Part shown: in pieces, positions 53,467 through 64,000 of the stretch
How positions within the stretch are numbered: position 1 is the first letter of the stretch
How the letters are laid out: each line of letters opens with the position of its first letter
Assembly: GCA_024362935.1 (NCBI GenBank)
Contig: JANCRA010000019.1
Span: 7,312,501 to 7,376,500 of the forward strand
Direction: 5' to 3'
Length of the DNA stretch: 64,000 bases
Source: Setophaga petechia
Taxonomy: Eukaryota; Chordata; Aves; Passeriformes; Parulidae
Notes under the pieces: generated by a model
Database searches by the model: none
Seen by the model: only the letters and a program-made list of their open reading frames with translations
Told to the model about the DNA's origin: nothing
Program-made: the position numbers and the translations under genes

Positions 53467-53474
53467 TGTAAATA
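53467..53474 (+). promoter_or_regulatory. Pumilio-type element in LYN 3'UTR
   Basis: TGTAAATA matches the UGUANAUA consensus bound by PUM proteins, 30 bases upstream of the poly(A) signal. Confidence 0.45.
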
Positions 53475-53503
53475 GTTTCTATTGTATGGTGATTTTTAAT
53501 TTT

Positions 53504-53509
53504 AATAAA
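53504..53509 (+). terminator. LYN: LYN poly(A) signal
   Basis: Canonical AATAAA in an AT-rich context about 1.4 kb after the stop. A GT-containing stretch (AGTAGTATGGCAGTG) follows within 20-35 bases as a possible downstream element. Confidence 0.75.
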
Positions 53510-53525
53510 CACTTAATCTGAAGCT

Positions 53526-54899
53526 AGTAGTATGGCAGTGATTTGAGATAAAACAAACAGCTGATGTTCTACTCCGTGGTAGCTTGATGTGGAAGAGGGA
53601 AATCTCTGATTATCACCACTACCAGGATTAATGGACTCTGCTTTCCCTACACCTTTGACAAACTGAAAAGGACCAAACCCACCATTTTTGCATCCTTCTT
53701 GTGGTTTCTTATTATCCTGGAGGGCATGAAGAGAAGAACCAACCCTTCAGTTATTCCTGAAAACAGCTTCTCAAAAACCTTTAATGTAATAGCTACACTG
53801 TGCTTTAGCAACTTTTGGGAAAACATTAACAGTTCAGCACTGGCCAGTAGTTCGCTAGAGGCTTCATTTTAAGACTGAAAAAACCCCCAAAAATTTAAAA
53901 AAAAAAATCTCAAGATAATGTAACTCTGTCTTTCAAACCATTTCTGTAGCCAACCAAAGAGCCCTGGGAAGTGAGAGGGAGCATAGAAAGAACAGTTGCT
54001 CAGGGCATAGGAGGTTATAGTTAGTGTTACATAAACTTGCTGGACAGGCTGCCAAGGTATAGCACGAGGTAGTTTGAAATGGTATTATGGAAATTTTCCA
54101 TTATTAGCCTGTTCTGATGATTTTTTAAACTTCTGCTTTAATTGCTTTTCCTAAAGCAATTTGTACATAACAGCTTTCTTATTCAAGAGATCAGCGTTCA
54201 GTGTCTCATATAACTACACCAAAATATTTTTTAATAGCTGGAATAGTTTATGTGGGAGTAGACAAATATTTTAGAAATTCTACCTTGCAGGGATTATAGG
54301 CCTTCAGAACTACTAAAACCAGATAACCCTGTGTTTAACAGAAACAGCTCAAAACATGAGGAAAGCGATGGCTGAAGAACAACCTCTGCAGCCTTGTTAA
54401 ATAGATGTCAGAGTGATTACTGATCACAGACCAACCCAAAACTCTCAGCAACCTGGCAAGAGGAGTCACAGCAGAGCAGGGCTGTCCTCCTGTCAGATGG
54501 GGAGGCTGCACCACCTACTGTCTCCCCAGGGAGGGTGAGGTTCTTGCTTTGAACTCTGTCCCCTTCCACTGAGAGGAATTCCCTTACAGGGACTGATCAA
54601 TCCAATTTACTTACAGATTCCACAGCAAACCTCCAGCAATTACAGACATCGTACTTCCACCGTAGTTAAAAATCCCCTCACCTTCACTGACTGGAAAGGC
54701 CTTTAGGAAAACTACTTCAAATTTTATCATGCTCCAGTCTTCCATCCTTAAGCTACTAGATAAAAGCTAAGTAATATAATCAAGGGTATGATTCTTTCAG
54801 TTCAAGATCATCCTATATCAATCACTGTCATTATTTGGGCTCTAATTTCATGATCTTTTCTTATCTTGGTTTTGCTGATTTATAAACTCAAGAGTCAGA
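53526..54899. other. Convergent intergenic gap
   Basis: About 1.4 kb between the two presumed poly(A) sites. No exon, named transposon or RNA gene recognised. Confidence 0.65.
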
Positions 54900-55600
54900 G
54901 CTGAATTTAGCAATGAAAAATTTTATTAAATACATGTCTCGAAGTTTAATACACATTCCTAGTGGAAATTCAAATTTTATTTAAACAAATTTCTTTACAA
55001 AGCCAAGTTAGCTGAAAAATAGCAAGGAGACAGATCAAATTTCATTTCATCACCTTCTTCAGCAGTTTTCTTAGAATCAAGTCCCAAGAAGGAAGTCTCC
55101 AGGTCAAAACCAGAATATTAACTGAAGAACCATGCTATTTTAACTACTTAAAATTAAGTTTACAAGCCATCTGATTTCTAGGAATCAACAATGATATAAA
55201 ATAACTTAAAAGCATAATGAACAGCAGATGAGGGGCATCCCACTTTGCATGAACCACACATTTGTTGTATTGCACTAAAGACATGGATCCTTACACACAT
55301 TTATCAGTACAGAAGACCATAATAGCAGTTACTCCAGACTTAAAATATATCTATTTCTCAAATCACATCCCTATATCAACAGTAAAAGCACATGTCTAGA
55401 CTCAAACTTTTATAGCTCTAAATTCAACCCTGATTCAATTAAAGTTCTGTATTAAACATTTTTCTCCATCAATGTGACAGTGAAGATGGCATCTAAGATT
55501 GAGAAAGAGCTATCAACAGTTTAAGACTAATAAAGAAGCCTAGTAATTGCACACTTTGATTTATCAAATATTATCCTTTTGCTTTATGAGGCAACATTAC
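54900..55600 (-). other. 3'UTR of the kinesin-6 gene (minus strand)
   Basis: This runs from the TAA at 55601-55603 to AATAAA signals on the minus strand at 54981-54976 and 54927-54922 (TTTATT on the + strand). Which signal is used cannot be told. Confidence 0.6.
54922..54927 (-). terminator. Poly(A) signal of the kinesin-6 gene
   Basis: AATAAA on the minus strand. A second copy lies 54 bases upstream in the transcript, at 54976-54981. Confidence 0.6.
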
Positions 55601-55846
55601 TTATTTTCTTGGATAGGGTAAAGCCTCTTCATACTTCCCCCAGCCTTTACCAAGAGGTGAACTATCAGTGGATGCTACTGTGGATTTCAGGTTAGCCAGC
55701 AAACCTCTCCTGGGTTTCTGCTGTTTTGACTCCTCTGCAAAGAAATTCTTTTTCTGTTCTTCAAGCTCCTTTTGCAGGGTAGACACTGTTTCTTCAAGCT
55801 CAAGAACACGTTTAGCCCAGGTCTGAAGACTATTCATTTCTTGATC
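55601..55846 (-). CDS. Kinesin-6-like terminal coding exon
   Basis: 82 codons including TAA (55603-55601), acceptor CTCACAG. It encodes the last coiled-coil turn (DQEMNSLQTWAKRVLELEE, TVSTLQKELEEQKK) and a basic, Ser/Pro-containing tail (KPRRGLLANLK, DSSPLGKGWGKY) ending PYPRK. The tail resembles no domain I recognise beyond its position. Confidence 0.85.
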   Translation of the reverse strand, partial: DQEMNSLQTWAKRVLELEETVSTLQKELEEQKKNFFAEESKQQKPRRGLLANLKSTVASTDSSPLGKGWGKYEEALPYPRK

Positions 55847-58800
55847 CTGTGAGCATAAGGCTGTGTTAGGTATGTGAACACTCCATGATCTCTCTTTCAT
55901 ACAGGTAATTTTCTGGTTCAGATTATTTTATTAAACCCATAAACACCCTTGCTATTGCAGTGTCATATTCACTACCCATCTCCTCTAATTACATCAAAGT
56001 AATTAAAAGCCCAGCAAACTACTGGGCCATACAATCTAGTTAGAGACCAAGTCTAACTAAGAGGCTGATGCTAAAATGCTTTGCCACATCATGCAAGGAA
56101 TTGATGCTGTTCTAGGAACCAGATAAAGGTGGCTTTCCTGCCTTGCAATTTCTGAAAGCAAAACTGAGCAAATCAAAACTCTCATAGCATAAGTCTGCTA
56201 ACCAGGACTGTGTAAATGCTTTGATTGGGCAGAATACAGAGTGTTAAATACACCCTTTAATCTCTGTGGTTAGCAAAATCACCTTCCTATTAATAAGGGA
56301 TAGGAAGGTAACTTCCAATTAAAAAGTTCAAGTCAATTTTCAGTCTCAGATTTAAAATAAAAAGTATGCAGAAAGTAATCTAATGTTTAAAGAAAGACAT
56401 CACTAACCAGTTATTATATCTGCAGATTACAAGTGAGGCATAGATTCAAAGTGCAAAGAGTTGAAAAGTTTCATTTTTTTGTTTAGCAATCTAGTTTATA
56501 TCTGAGGTCAGACGCAGTAAAGGAAGTCTCTGCTTTTGAAGGAAAGATGTCTATTTCTGTATGAAACAGTTTATCTGCCCATATATCAGTTTTGGCCACT
56601 TCTGGCAGGACCATCAGTATAAAGCCATAGATCCTTAGGCCTTGTTGCAGTGGCATTTGTGCACTGATACCTTGCTTGTCTCAGCAACATGCCTCATGAT
56701 GAGTTCTAAGCAGTATTTTCTTTGCTTGACAAGAATTCATGACATCTTTAGATGAGCAGGCTTTGTCAGCAGTTACCCCATTGACAGAGTCTATCACTTG
56801 AGTTGAAAAATGAGTTTTGTCTTACAAGATTCAAAGTCAAGTAGTGAAACACAAGGGCTCTGAGCTCATAATTCAGGAAGTTAGGCACAGAAAAAATGCT
56901 AACATGAAAACAAATTGCTAATTTAACATATTTTTACATATATTTTAATATATGTAAAAATATGCAGAAGCAACCAGTACAACTATAGATACAAGCCTTG
57001 TTAAAGTTGGTTTTAAATCATTGACTAACCTTGAGCATGATTGTGTGCTTCAGTTGACTGTTTTCTTCTGCCATTTTTCTGTAGCCTTCATTAGCTTCTA
57101 GCAGGGATTCATTTAGTTTCTGTATTTTAAACTTCAGAGATTTTATAAGCTGAAAATAAAGCCCATACACATCGAAGTTCAGAACAGCATGTTTTACATT
57201 GATTTTGTTTATGACTAGAACAGTGCAAACTGCAAGATCAAAACAAGAAAGTCTGCTTCTCTCAACCTCCTCTGTCCCAGCTCATCCTTTCAGGTGATAA
57301 AATGCAGCTGGAGCATTCAAAGACTGTTGTGTTGAAGCCACTGTGATTTACAGAGCTGCCAATCAATGAACAGTAGCACAGACCAGGCTACATGTGGAAC
57401 AGCCTGCTCCATTTCAGTAAGAGTGGTTAAAAGAACACTTTTGTCTCATTAATACTATTCACATTGGAGCGCAGATCCCACAGAAGGCCTCACCTTTGTG
57501 ATGGGAAAATTAATGGATTAAGCCTAAGCCCCAAGAGGCAAAAAATTCTGAAGCAGAAAAACAGATGTTAATAGATATTATTGTTAATTTACTTCTACAG
57601 AGCTACTAAAAACCCTCACACCCTTAGCCCATATTTAATGGCTGAATGGGAAGAAAAAAGTGGTGAATTACAAATCACACATGCACTGACCTTTGAGGGA
57701 AAGCAGCAGAAAGGCACTGATGGAATGAACTGGTTTAAACTATTCTCACTTCAGTTATTGCCAGGAATCAATCTCATCATTCTAGCACTTTCTAGCCTCA
57801 CAAAACAACCAATAACTGTATCCTCACAACAAGCATAAAAGCCAAACTTTCACCAAAATTTGAAAGTGACATGGGAAAATGATGTAGACCTCTCAAAAAC
57901 AGTGGAAAACAAATCCTATAGCCATAGCACGAGACATTAAACTTGGTAAGGAAAAAGTTATTTTTGGAGTATTCTTTCTTAATAGAAAGGGATTTAAGTT
58001 CATTTTCTATTTACATGGCTTATTAGAACCAGCTGGAATTATTTATCCAATCCCTACTCATATTTGATATTAGAGAAAGAAGCAACACTTATATCTTCCT
58101 TTCTCCCCATATCCTCTTTAAACATGGGAAACAAACTGTCTTTACAAGATCATCACTCAAGGAGTAGAATAAAAATGCATACTTAAAAATTATTGTTTTC
58201 CATAATTTCCACCTCTATATGGTACTTAGAGCACAGAGATCTTGTTTGAAGAACAGAGATATTCACCTTTACTTAAGTTTAGGGTGATAGTGGTGTTGAG
58301 TACTTCCAGAAAGGACTGCTTTACGGCACTATTTTGATTTTAGATCTAAAATCTAAACTATTACCAGGTTCTGTAACTGTTCCCCTATGCACAAGCAGGC
58401 AGAAATTCAGGAAGGAAAGCTCTGAGGTCATGGCAGCAATATTTACAATAAATTCCAGCACAAAGCTAAACATACACCCTTTACTTCCAACTCACACCAC
58501 ATTCACCATGACTTGTTACAGTAGGAAATGGTTGTACAGAACAGAATAAAGCCAGAACAGTCTCTGGCAAAACTCATCCACAACTGAGCAAGGGCTTTTT
58601 TTGGATAAACTCAATGCCCATTTGCAGGTAAATGGACATTCTTCATGCTTTTGTCTACAATGCACATCTTTACGCACTGAACCATGATGGAGTTCACCAT
58701 CATTATCCCCAGATAAATATTAAGCAGGAGCTACCTCTTCCTTCTCTTCACATTGTTTCTGCAATGCTTCATTGGCTCTCTTCAACGTGCTGTCCATAAG

Positions 58801-61800
58801 ATCTATAAGAAAAAGAAAACAAAAGAAAAGTTTGTTTATACACATTACCAGGAGTAAACTGAACTTTGAATACCCAGTTTACATTCCTACCTCGTTCCAT
58901 GTTATTTTCAGAAGTCAGAATATCTGAGCTCAGGTTTCCCAGAGCCAACAGCCTCCCTGACTGCTCATCAAGTTGCCTTTCCAATTGCAGTATTTTCCTC
59001 TCTCTATCCTGAAAAAAATAAGGGCATATGGTAGAATTTGTCTGCATTTCTGCTTGATCTGATGCATTAGTGCACATCCTTCAATTACACCACACACACA
59101 TGTAGAATTTTAAATTATTTCACAGGTTATGGTTAGGAAATCACAGTAAGTGATAACACTCAGGTCACAAAAGCACCTAGGAGGAAGTTTCCTTACAAAG
59201 GAGTCAACTCTTCCAGTCTGAGGATTTCCAAACGGTATCAAAAGTACCCATATGGCAGAACGGAAACTTTAGCATGTCTGTGCTAAACATTGTTGCAAGT
59301 TAGCTTGCTAAGGAAAAAAATGCTTCATAGAGCGACATTTTAATCTCAAACTCTTTCCCAGTATCTGTCACATGGCTGGCGTGGTATTTTACAGTGAGAA
59401 ATCAAGCAAGTGGCACCATCAAGAAAGGTTATTCATCTAATTCTGGTTTTCTGAAGCTGCCCACTCAGATTCATGCTGTTCTCTCTTTTGTCAGCTAACC
59501 CTTCTACATCTCAGGGATTTCAGTAGTTTCTTATCTGACCTGCTTCCAAAAAGGATCTTGCTCTTTGAATTTTCCCTTATGCAGCCTCTTGGCCAGTATA
59601 AGAGCACTATTAAAACTCTTTTTGTCCACTCTAATATAGTGTATAACTAGGATTTAACTGAACATAGAAACAGAGTCTAACTGAGGAAAAGAGACAAATT
59701 TGAAGGAGATGGAAAAACATAGGCCATTACATAATATGGTGTTGCTTGTCAGCACCTGAATGGAGAGCTGTAAAAGCAGAAATATTTCTATACCACAATC
59801 TTTAAGAGAAACTCACTTCTCAGGTCTTGAAAGGAACCTGTCTATCCATGGTGTGTGATAGCTTATCAGTTCCAGAACAGGAGAGGGCAGTGAGAAAGCT
59901 CCTCTAGTGGACACCACAGCTGTTCTACTCTTCCACTAAAAACCTTCTGAAAACAACCAGACCCACAGGGCTCATCTGCTGCCTGGAGCACTTAACCATC
60001 CATGCAGAGGTTAGAAAACTGAGTTGCTCATAGCTGACCTGGTTGCATTGCAAAAGGAGTAGCAACTTACTAATGCCAACTCTGCGCAATTCTATGTTGA
60101 AGTACATTCGGGAGATTCAGTTCTCTCCTTCATGAAGTTGGATTTTTCATGGGTTTCTCACCCCACAACCCTCCCACCACCTCCAGACCAGTTATAATTA
60201 AAATAGCTATCCTGTAACAAATTCCCCATCACCCTCTCAGAGTAGCATTGTAATCTACATCCTATGATGCCAAAGATCTCTAGAAAGTCAGATTACTGTA
60301 TACATCACTTCCCTGGGTGTTCCAGTCATTGCACCTTTATCACAAAGATAAAGATTACTTGAATTTAACTGAACTGTGCCCTCAAAAATCAAGAGGTTTA
60401 GGTGTGTACTGTAGGTGGTGCCAGCAAAAAAGACATCTGTAGACTTATGGTGAGCACTGAACACAGAACAGCAAGGCTGAACTGCTACTTATTTTCCTTG
60501 TTTAGTGTTTACATCCAAAATCCCAGAGTGATTCTGTTAAAGAAAAGCAAAATCTACAATTAAGAAGCTAGCGCATACTTTAATGGCAGTCAAGTCATAC
60601 CTCAACTTTCTCTTGTTCAGCTAGAAATTCCTCTATGGGGACATAATGCTCTTCAATTTGTTCCATTGCACACATATATGCATGTTTCTTAATGGCTTCT
60701 TTATACATTTCAAATTTCCTCTCGAGTTTTTCTTCATAGCTGTCTTTCATGTCTTCCAAGCGGTTGCTGAAGAGAACACGTTGGTTATGTAAAATATAAC
60801 TAACTTTGCATTCCAGCCAGTGCATTTGACTACATGTATTCAACTGAGAATATTCAAGTTATTTCTCTAATCAGAAATAGTGAAAAAAAAGACAAAAAAG
60901 CACTTTTTTCCTTTTAATTCCAGTGATCCTACAGACTTGCACCGAAGTATAACTTCTACTTGGGATATGCCAAAGAATTGCTATAGAAGAAAACACATTT
61001 AACACCTGTCAGAAAAAAAAATATAGAAATTAAGAAAATCCACCAACATACAACAACAAAAGTGATCACACCCATTTAGATGTTATATTTGAAACATGTA
61101 TCCTGGGGTCATCTTTCACTTTGAGTTTTGGTTGGCTTTTCTTTTTTTCCATTTAAGATAAATGCCAAATTAATTTTCATAGAATCATAAAATAGCCTGG
61201 GTTGGGAGGGACCTTAAAGATCATCTAATTCTCACATTCCTATCATGGGGTGGTGGGGGGACGACACTTTGCACTAGATCTTTCCAAAATGTTCTTCAAA
61301 CGCTTCCAGGAATAGGGCACCCACAACTTCTCTAGGCAACCTGTTCCAGAGCCTCATCACACTCACAGTAAAGAATTTTTTCATAGCAACCAAGCTGAAC
61401 CAACTGTCACAGTTTGAATTCACTCCCTCTTCTCCTGTCACTACATACTCTTGTGAGAAGTTCCTCCCCATCCATTATTTCAATACTTCCCACATTACTG
61501 TTAAAATTTAAAAACATGCCCCATCAATGATGCAGAAAATCACCTCAACAGAGAAAAAGCATCAATGCTAATTCATCTGTTTGGCCAAAGGCAACCAAAC
61601 AATTTTAAAGCTAGTGCAGGGGTTAAACCATAGTGTGCTCAGCTGGCAACTCTGTGTTAATTTTTTAAACAATTCAAACAGCAGGAAACTGATTTAAAGA
61701 AGAGTTAAGAGGAAGTGAACTCAACTTGAGGAATCTGGGCTTGAAAAAAAAAATTCCTAAATTAACATCAGTGCAGAGTTCATAGTTCATAAGATAATTC

Positions 61801-63258
61801 ACAAGGGCACAGTAATTCATAAGATAGTAAACTAACAGAGGCTCATAAGTCATGCAGAGGAGCTCAAAAGAGCCATGAGTCAAACTACCTTAAGCACATG
61901 CATGCACATTAACATGACAGAGTGTGTTTTGGAAAAATAGCCTCAGTGGGGTATCTGTAGCAATCTTCCACATCTGCTAACCAGCAATAACAAGCCAGGA
62001 CAGGCTCCAGTAATTACACATTCAGCAGAGGAAAGTTGAAGAGAAAACAGCATTACTTTTTCACTGAAAATGGGAAGAGGCTGATCTGAACAAGTTTAAT
62101 GTTCTTTCTTCCGTTTCCTTCTGAGGTTTTCAAATTGTGCAGCCCTGTCTTCTCTAAATAACACAAGTAGTAATGTCCTGAATATACACCTGTATGTACA
62201 CACATCCACATGTGTGCATTTACACACATGGAACCCTTTCAGTCTCAAAAGCAGGCTGCAATGGGACTTGCCTCCAGGCTTCCTCTGTTTCCAGCAGCTG
62301 TCGAAACATTGCTTCTGCCATCTCTTTACGGATCTTCACCTCCAGAAGGAGCTTACTCCGCCTTTCTGCAGCTACCTTCTCCTTTAAGTCCTCTGCAGCT
62401 TTCAAGAGGTCCTAAATTTAAAATATTTCACTTTAAAAACCAAGACTGAAATGCATATTGACATGCATCTCAAACAAAGTATTCATACAGGCAGACATCC
62501 ACAGAGGGTACTTCTTACAAACTCATGTTTTTTGGGGGTCTGCACCAAAGTTTAAATATTTTCAAATATAAATTTCTACTGCAAATACATCCTGTGTCCA
62601 TCTTGATGGTGTCCACTATCAAAAAGTTCACTTCTGTTTTGGCATTTAAATATTAGTTTGTACAGCATAACAACATAAAACCCATTTGATTTTTACAAAT
62701 CAAAACTTGTACTTTGATTTGTCACTTTAGTGCTATTAGATTGTTTTTGTTTTTGAAATGCTGCATCTTAACTTGTTACTGCTGTTTCAAAAAAAAAGGC
62801 ACAAAAAACTAAATTATGTTATTTTAAAGACATGTACTGCTTCCTTAGTCTTGTCGTTGGGCAATCAGTTGAATTCCAAATTTAGCACTTGACCTAACTA
62901 GAAAGCCACAGGGCATCCTTCCACAGCTATGCTGAACTAGGCCACTCATAGTCTAGTCAGTCTGACACTGAACAGAAACTTAAACTTCCCATTTGATGCA
63001 GCTTTCAGCATATCTCTTATGCTAAAACAATATTAGAACTAACAGAAATGCTTTCTTGGGCACAGTTCTAAGCAGACATGCATTTACCTCATGACTCAGA
63101 ATGGTGATGTCCACTTCCTCTTCTGCAGAGGTTTCAGTATTGTCAGCAAAGTCATCTACAGATGTGTTAGCATCAAAGTGCATCATAGGTTTGCCATCAC
63201 CTCCAACTAGCTTTGGTGGGAAATAACCAAAATTTTTGGGCAGGATTGTCTGGATAAC
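55601..63258 (-). CDS. Kinesin-6 (KIF20-like) protein, C-terminal 342 residues in seven exons; 5' part outside window
   Basis: Minus-strand exons in transcript order are 63258-63088, 62411-62272, 60766-60601, 59008-58891, 58802-58735, 57149-57030 and 55846-55601. They sum to 1029 nt and join in a single frame ending in TAA. The first segment has the motor-to-neck position of kinesin-6, and an acidic stretch EEEVDITILSHEDLL matches the layout of KIF20A after its motor. What follows is almost all charged heptad-like coiled coil, then a basic tail with SP motifs. Kinesin-6 motors bundle antiparallel microtubules in the central spindle during cytokinesis; this role is inferred. The length after the motor (342) is close to KIF20A and far shorter than KIF20B. 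The motor domain lies beyond 64000, so paralogue identity stays open. Confidence 0.8.
55847..57029 (-). other. Kinesin-6-like intron
   Basis: 1183 bases with GTTAGT donor and CTCACAG acceptor on the minus strand. It contains a palindromic AT-rich patch at about 56926-56962 (TATTTTTACATATA mirrored). No gene or named repeat. Confidence 0.75.
57030..57149 (-). CDS. Kinesin-6-like coiled-coil exon
   Basis: 120 nt, phase 0 at both ends, acceptor TTTTCAG and donor GTTAGT. It encodes 40 residues rich in Lys, Glu, Leu and Asn (LIKSLKFKIQKLNESLLEAN, YRKMAEENSQLKHTIMLK) with heptad leucines. Confidence 0.88.
57150..58734 (-). other. Kinesin-6-like intron
   Basis: 1585 bases with GTAGCT donor and TTTTCAG acceptor on the minus strand. 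No gene or named repeat recognised. Confidence 0.75.
58735..58802 (-). CDS. Kinesin-6-like coiled-coil exon, 68 nt
   Basis: Acceptor TCTTATAG, donor GTAGCT. It completes an Asp codon split with the previous exon, then encodes LMDSTLKRANEALQKQ and CEEKEE. The intron before it is only 88 bases. Confidence 0.87.
58891..59008 (-). CDS. Kinesin-6-like coiled-coil exon, 118 nt
   Basis: Acceptor TTTTTTTCAG, donor GTAGGA. It encodes DRERKILQLERQLDEQSGRL, LALGNLSSDILTSENNMER plus the first base of an Asp codon. DRERKI..LE recalls the ERDEKIEELE region of KIF20A. Confidence 0.87.
59009..60600 (-). other. Kinesin-6-like intron
   Basis: 1592 bases with GTATGA donor and TTTTTTTCAG acceptor on the minus strand. 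No gene or named repeat recognised. Confidence 0.75.
60601..60766 (-). CDS. Kinesin-6-like stalk exon, 166 nt
   Basis: Acceptor CTCTTCAG, donor GTATGA. It begins by completing a Ser codon and encodes NRLEDMKDSYEEKLERKFEM, YKEAIKKHAYMCAMEQIEEH and YVPIEEFLAEQEKVE. SYEEKLERK parallels MYEEKLNILK of KIF20A at the same place in the protein. Confidence 0.9.
60767..62271 (-). other. Kinesin-6-like intron of GC-AG type
   Basis: The minus-strand donor reads GGAG|GCAAGT (GC at 62271-62270) and the acceptor is CTCTTCAG at 60767. It contains a reverse CR1 copy (61176-61490) and a possible LTR-tip remnant near 61611-61651. Confidence 0.8.
61176..61490 (-). mobile_element. CR1 LINE 3' end, minus strand
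   Basis: On the + strand it starts with the reverse complement of the CR1 3' terminus (ATCATAAAATAGCCTGGGTTGG, GGGACCTTAAAGATCATCTAATT) and continues through TCTAGGCAACCTGTTCCAGAG to CTTGTGAGAAGTTCCTCCCC. It has the same orientation as the kinesin gene. Well preserved but non-coding. Confidence 0.95.
62272..62411 (-). CDS. Kinesin-6-like stalk exon, 140 nt
   Basis: Acceptor TTTAAATTTAG and a GC donor at 62271. It encodes DLLKAAEDLKEKVAAERRSK, LLLEVKIRKEMAEAMFRQLL and ETEEAW, plus two bases of the next Ser codon. It aligns in pattern with KIF20A ELLQVVEAMKTLLLKERQEK and the stretch after it up to a Trp. Confidence 0.9.
62412..63087 (-). other. Kinesin-6-like intron
   Basis: 676 AT-rich bases with GTAAAT donor and AAATTTAG acceptor on the minus strand. 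No repeat recognised. Confidence 0.78.
63088..63258 (-). CDS. Kinesin-6-like neck exon, 171 nt (first exon visible)
   Basis: Acceptor GATTTTTCAG, donor GTAAAT, 57 codons in phase 0. It encodes VIQTILPKNFGYFPPKLVGG, DGKPMMHFDANTSVDDFADN and TETSAEEEVDITILSHE. VIQT sits where KIF20A has its neck just after the motor. No further exon with splice sites was found between 63259 and 64000. Confidence 0.85.
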
Positions 63259-64000
63259 CTGAAAAATCCAGAGATGGCTTAGCAATGCTGTCAATATAGT
63301 AGGTATCAGGATACCAGGAAGAAGTAGCATGAATGCATTTTTTTATTTACACAATATTTAATGGTTACATGAATGTCAACAAAAGCTTACATGCCTTTTA
63401 GCAGAAAAAAGAAGAATCCATCAATGTAACAGAATTCTTACATGAAGATAAGTCTTAAGTACTCTAAAAAGAGTGAAAATGGAAATATTATCTGCTAGCA
63501 AACTTAGCATACTTGTCTAGACAGGAGGTTTCTCTTCCCCTAAAATATAAGGGTTTTGGTGTAGTTTCCTGCAAAGTTAATGAAAAGCAGAAAATCCCTG
63601 CAACATTGTTCCTTCCTGAAACAACATGACCAAAAGTCAGAAATTCATGTTATTTACATAAAGACTTTAAGTAACTATGCTATAGGACAGCATATCACAG
63701 AAGTTTGTCTCCACAGTACACATTGTAACAAAAGTCACGCCTGAAGAGAATCAGAAAAATCTTCCTGACTGAGATCATATTAGACATTCTATTACAGATT
63801 TGTAACAACATGACAGAAATAATCTGTGGCTCCAGACTGAAAAAATTACTCTATTTCTGCCATGAAACACAGCATAGCCCACCATCCCACTCCCTGCAAG
63901 AAGCAGCTTCAGAGAACTTGAATGAGGTTTGTGATGGTGTTCACAGGGGTCTTATGTTGAAGGAAGAGACAAGGATTTGATTCCATGTTTCAGAAGGCTT
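63259..64000 (-). other. Presumed kinesin-6-like intron running off the window
   Basis: No motor-domain exon or named repeat recognised. Presumed intronic because the neck exon starts with a good acceptor. Confidence 0.65.

Larger units (their letters stand above)
52074..53525 (+). other. LYN: LYN 3'UTR
   Basis: About 1.45 kb from the stop to just past AATAAA at 53504-53509. AT-rich, with several ATTTA-type segments and a Pumilio-type TGTAAATA at 53467-53474. The end point is inferred from the poly(A) signal. Confidence 0.75.

Noticed and set aside
62194..62449. Plus-strand open frames opposite the kinesin exon at 62272-62411
   Set aside because: They are shadows of the minus-strand coding exon, whose phase, splice sites and coiled-coil content are coherent.

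Overview
The window is vertebrate nuclear DNA from a bird, most likely a songbird. It holds split genes with GT-AG introns, CR1 LINE 3' ends, and two solo LTRs of a type I associate with passerine genomes. The species assignment rests on those repeats and is inference. No prokaryotic, viral-coding or CRISPR content was seen.

Layout. (1) 1-3720: intergenic DNA upstream of LYN, with a reverse-oriented solo LTR (829-1522) carrying an expanded trinucleotide tract. (2) 3725-4235: a CpG island that is the LYN promoter, with an octamer and an Ets-type site and a non-coding exon 1 ending at 4032. (3) 4033-25136: a 21 kb first intron with CR1 copies, microsatellites and small palindromes. (4) 25142-52073: the complete LYN coding sequence in 12 exons on the + strand. 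Lengths 132, 49, 106, 99, 104, 150, 153, 183, 77, 154, 132 and 203 nt sum to 1542 nt, or 513 residues plus stop, with every junction in phase. (5) 52074-53525: LYN 3'UTR with an AATAAA. (6) 53526-54900: a short convergent intergenic gap. (7) 54900-63258, - strand: seven 3'-terminal exons of a kinesin-6 (KIF20-like) gene, 342 residues of neck, coiled-coil stalk and tail. Its motor domain lies beyond the right edge.

LYN is a membrane-anchored Src-family tyrosine kinase of haematopoietic signalling. All key residues are present: Gly2/Cys3 acylation, SH3 ALYPYDG, SH2 FLIRES Arg157, Lys276, Asp368, DFG, Tyr398 and C-terminal Tyr509. An internal splice donor in coding exon 2 keeps the LynA/LynB choice. 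The kinesin tail would serve cytokinesis or spindle functions if it behaves like its family. The two genes are convergent and show no sign of working together.

The most notable points are the kinesin-6 gene tail-to-tail with LYN, where human has RPS20/MOS, its GC-AG intron, the retained LynB donor, and a solo LTR with a 7-bp target-site duplication 24 bases past LYN exon 9. I found no clearly unprecedented system.
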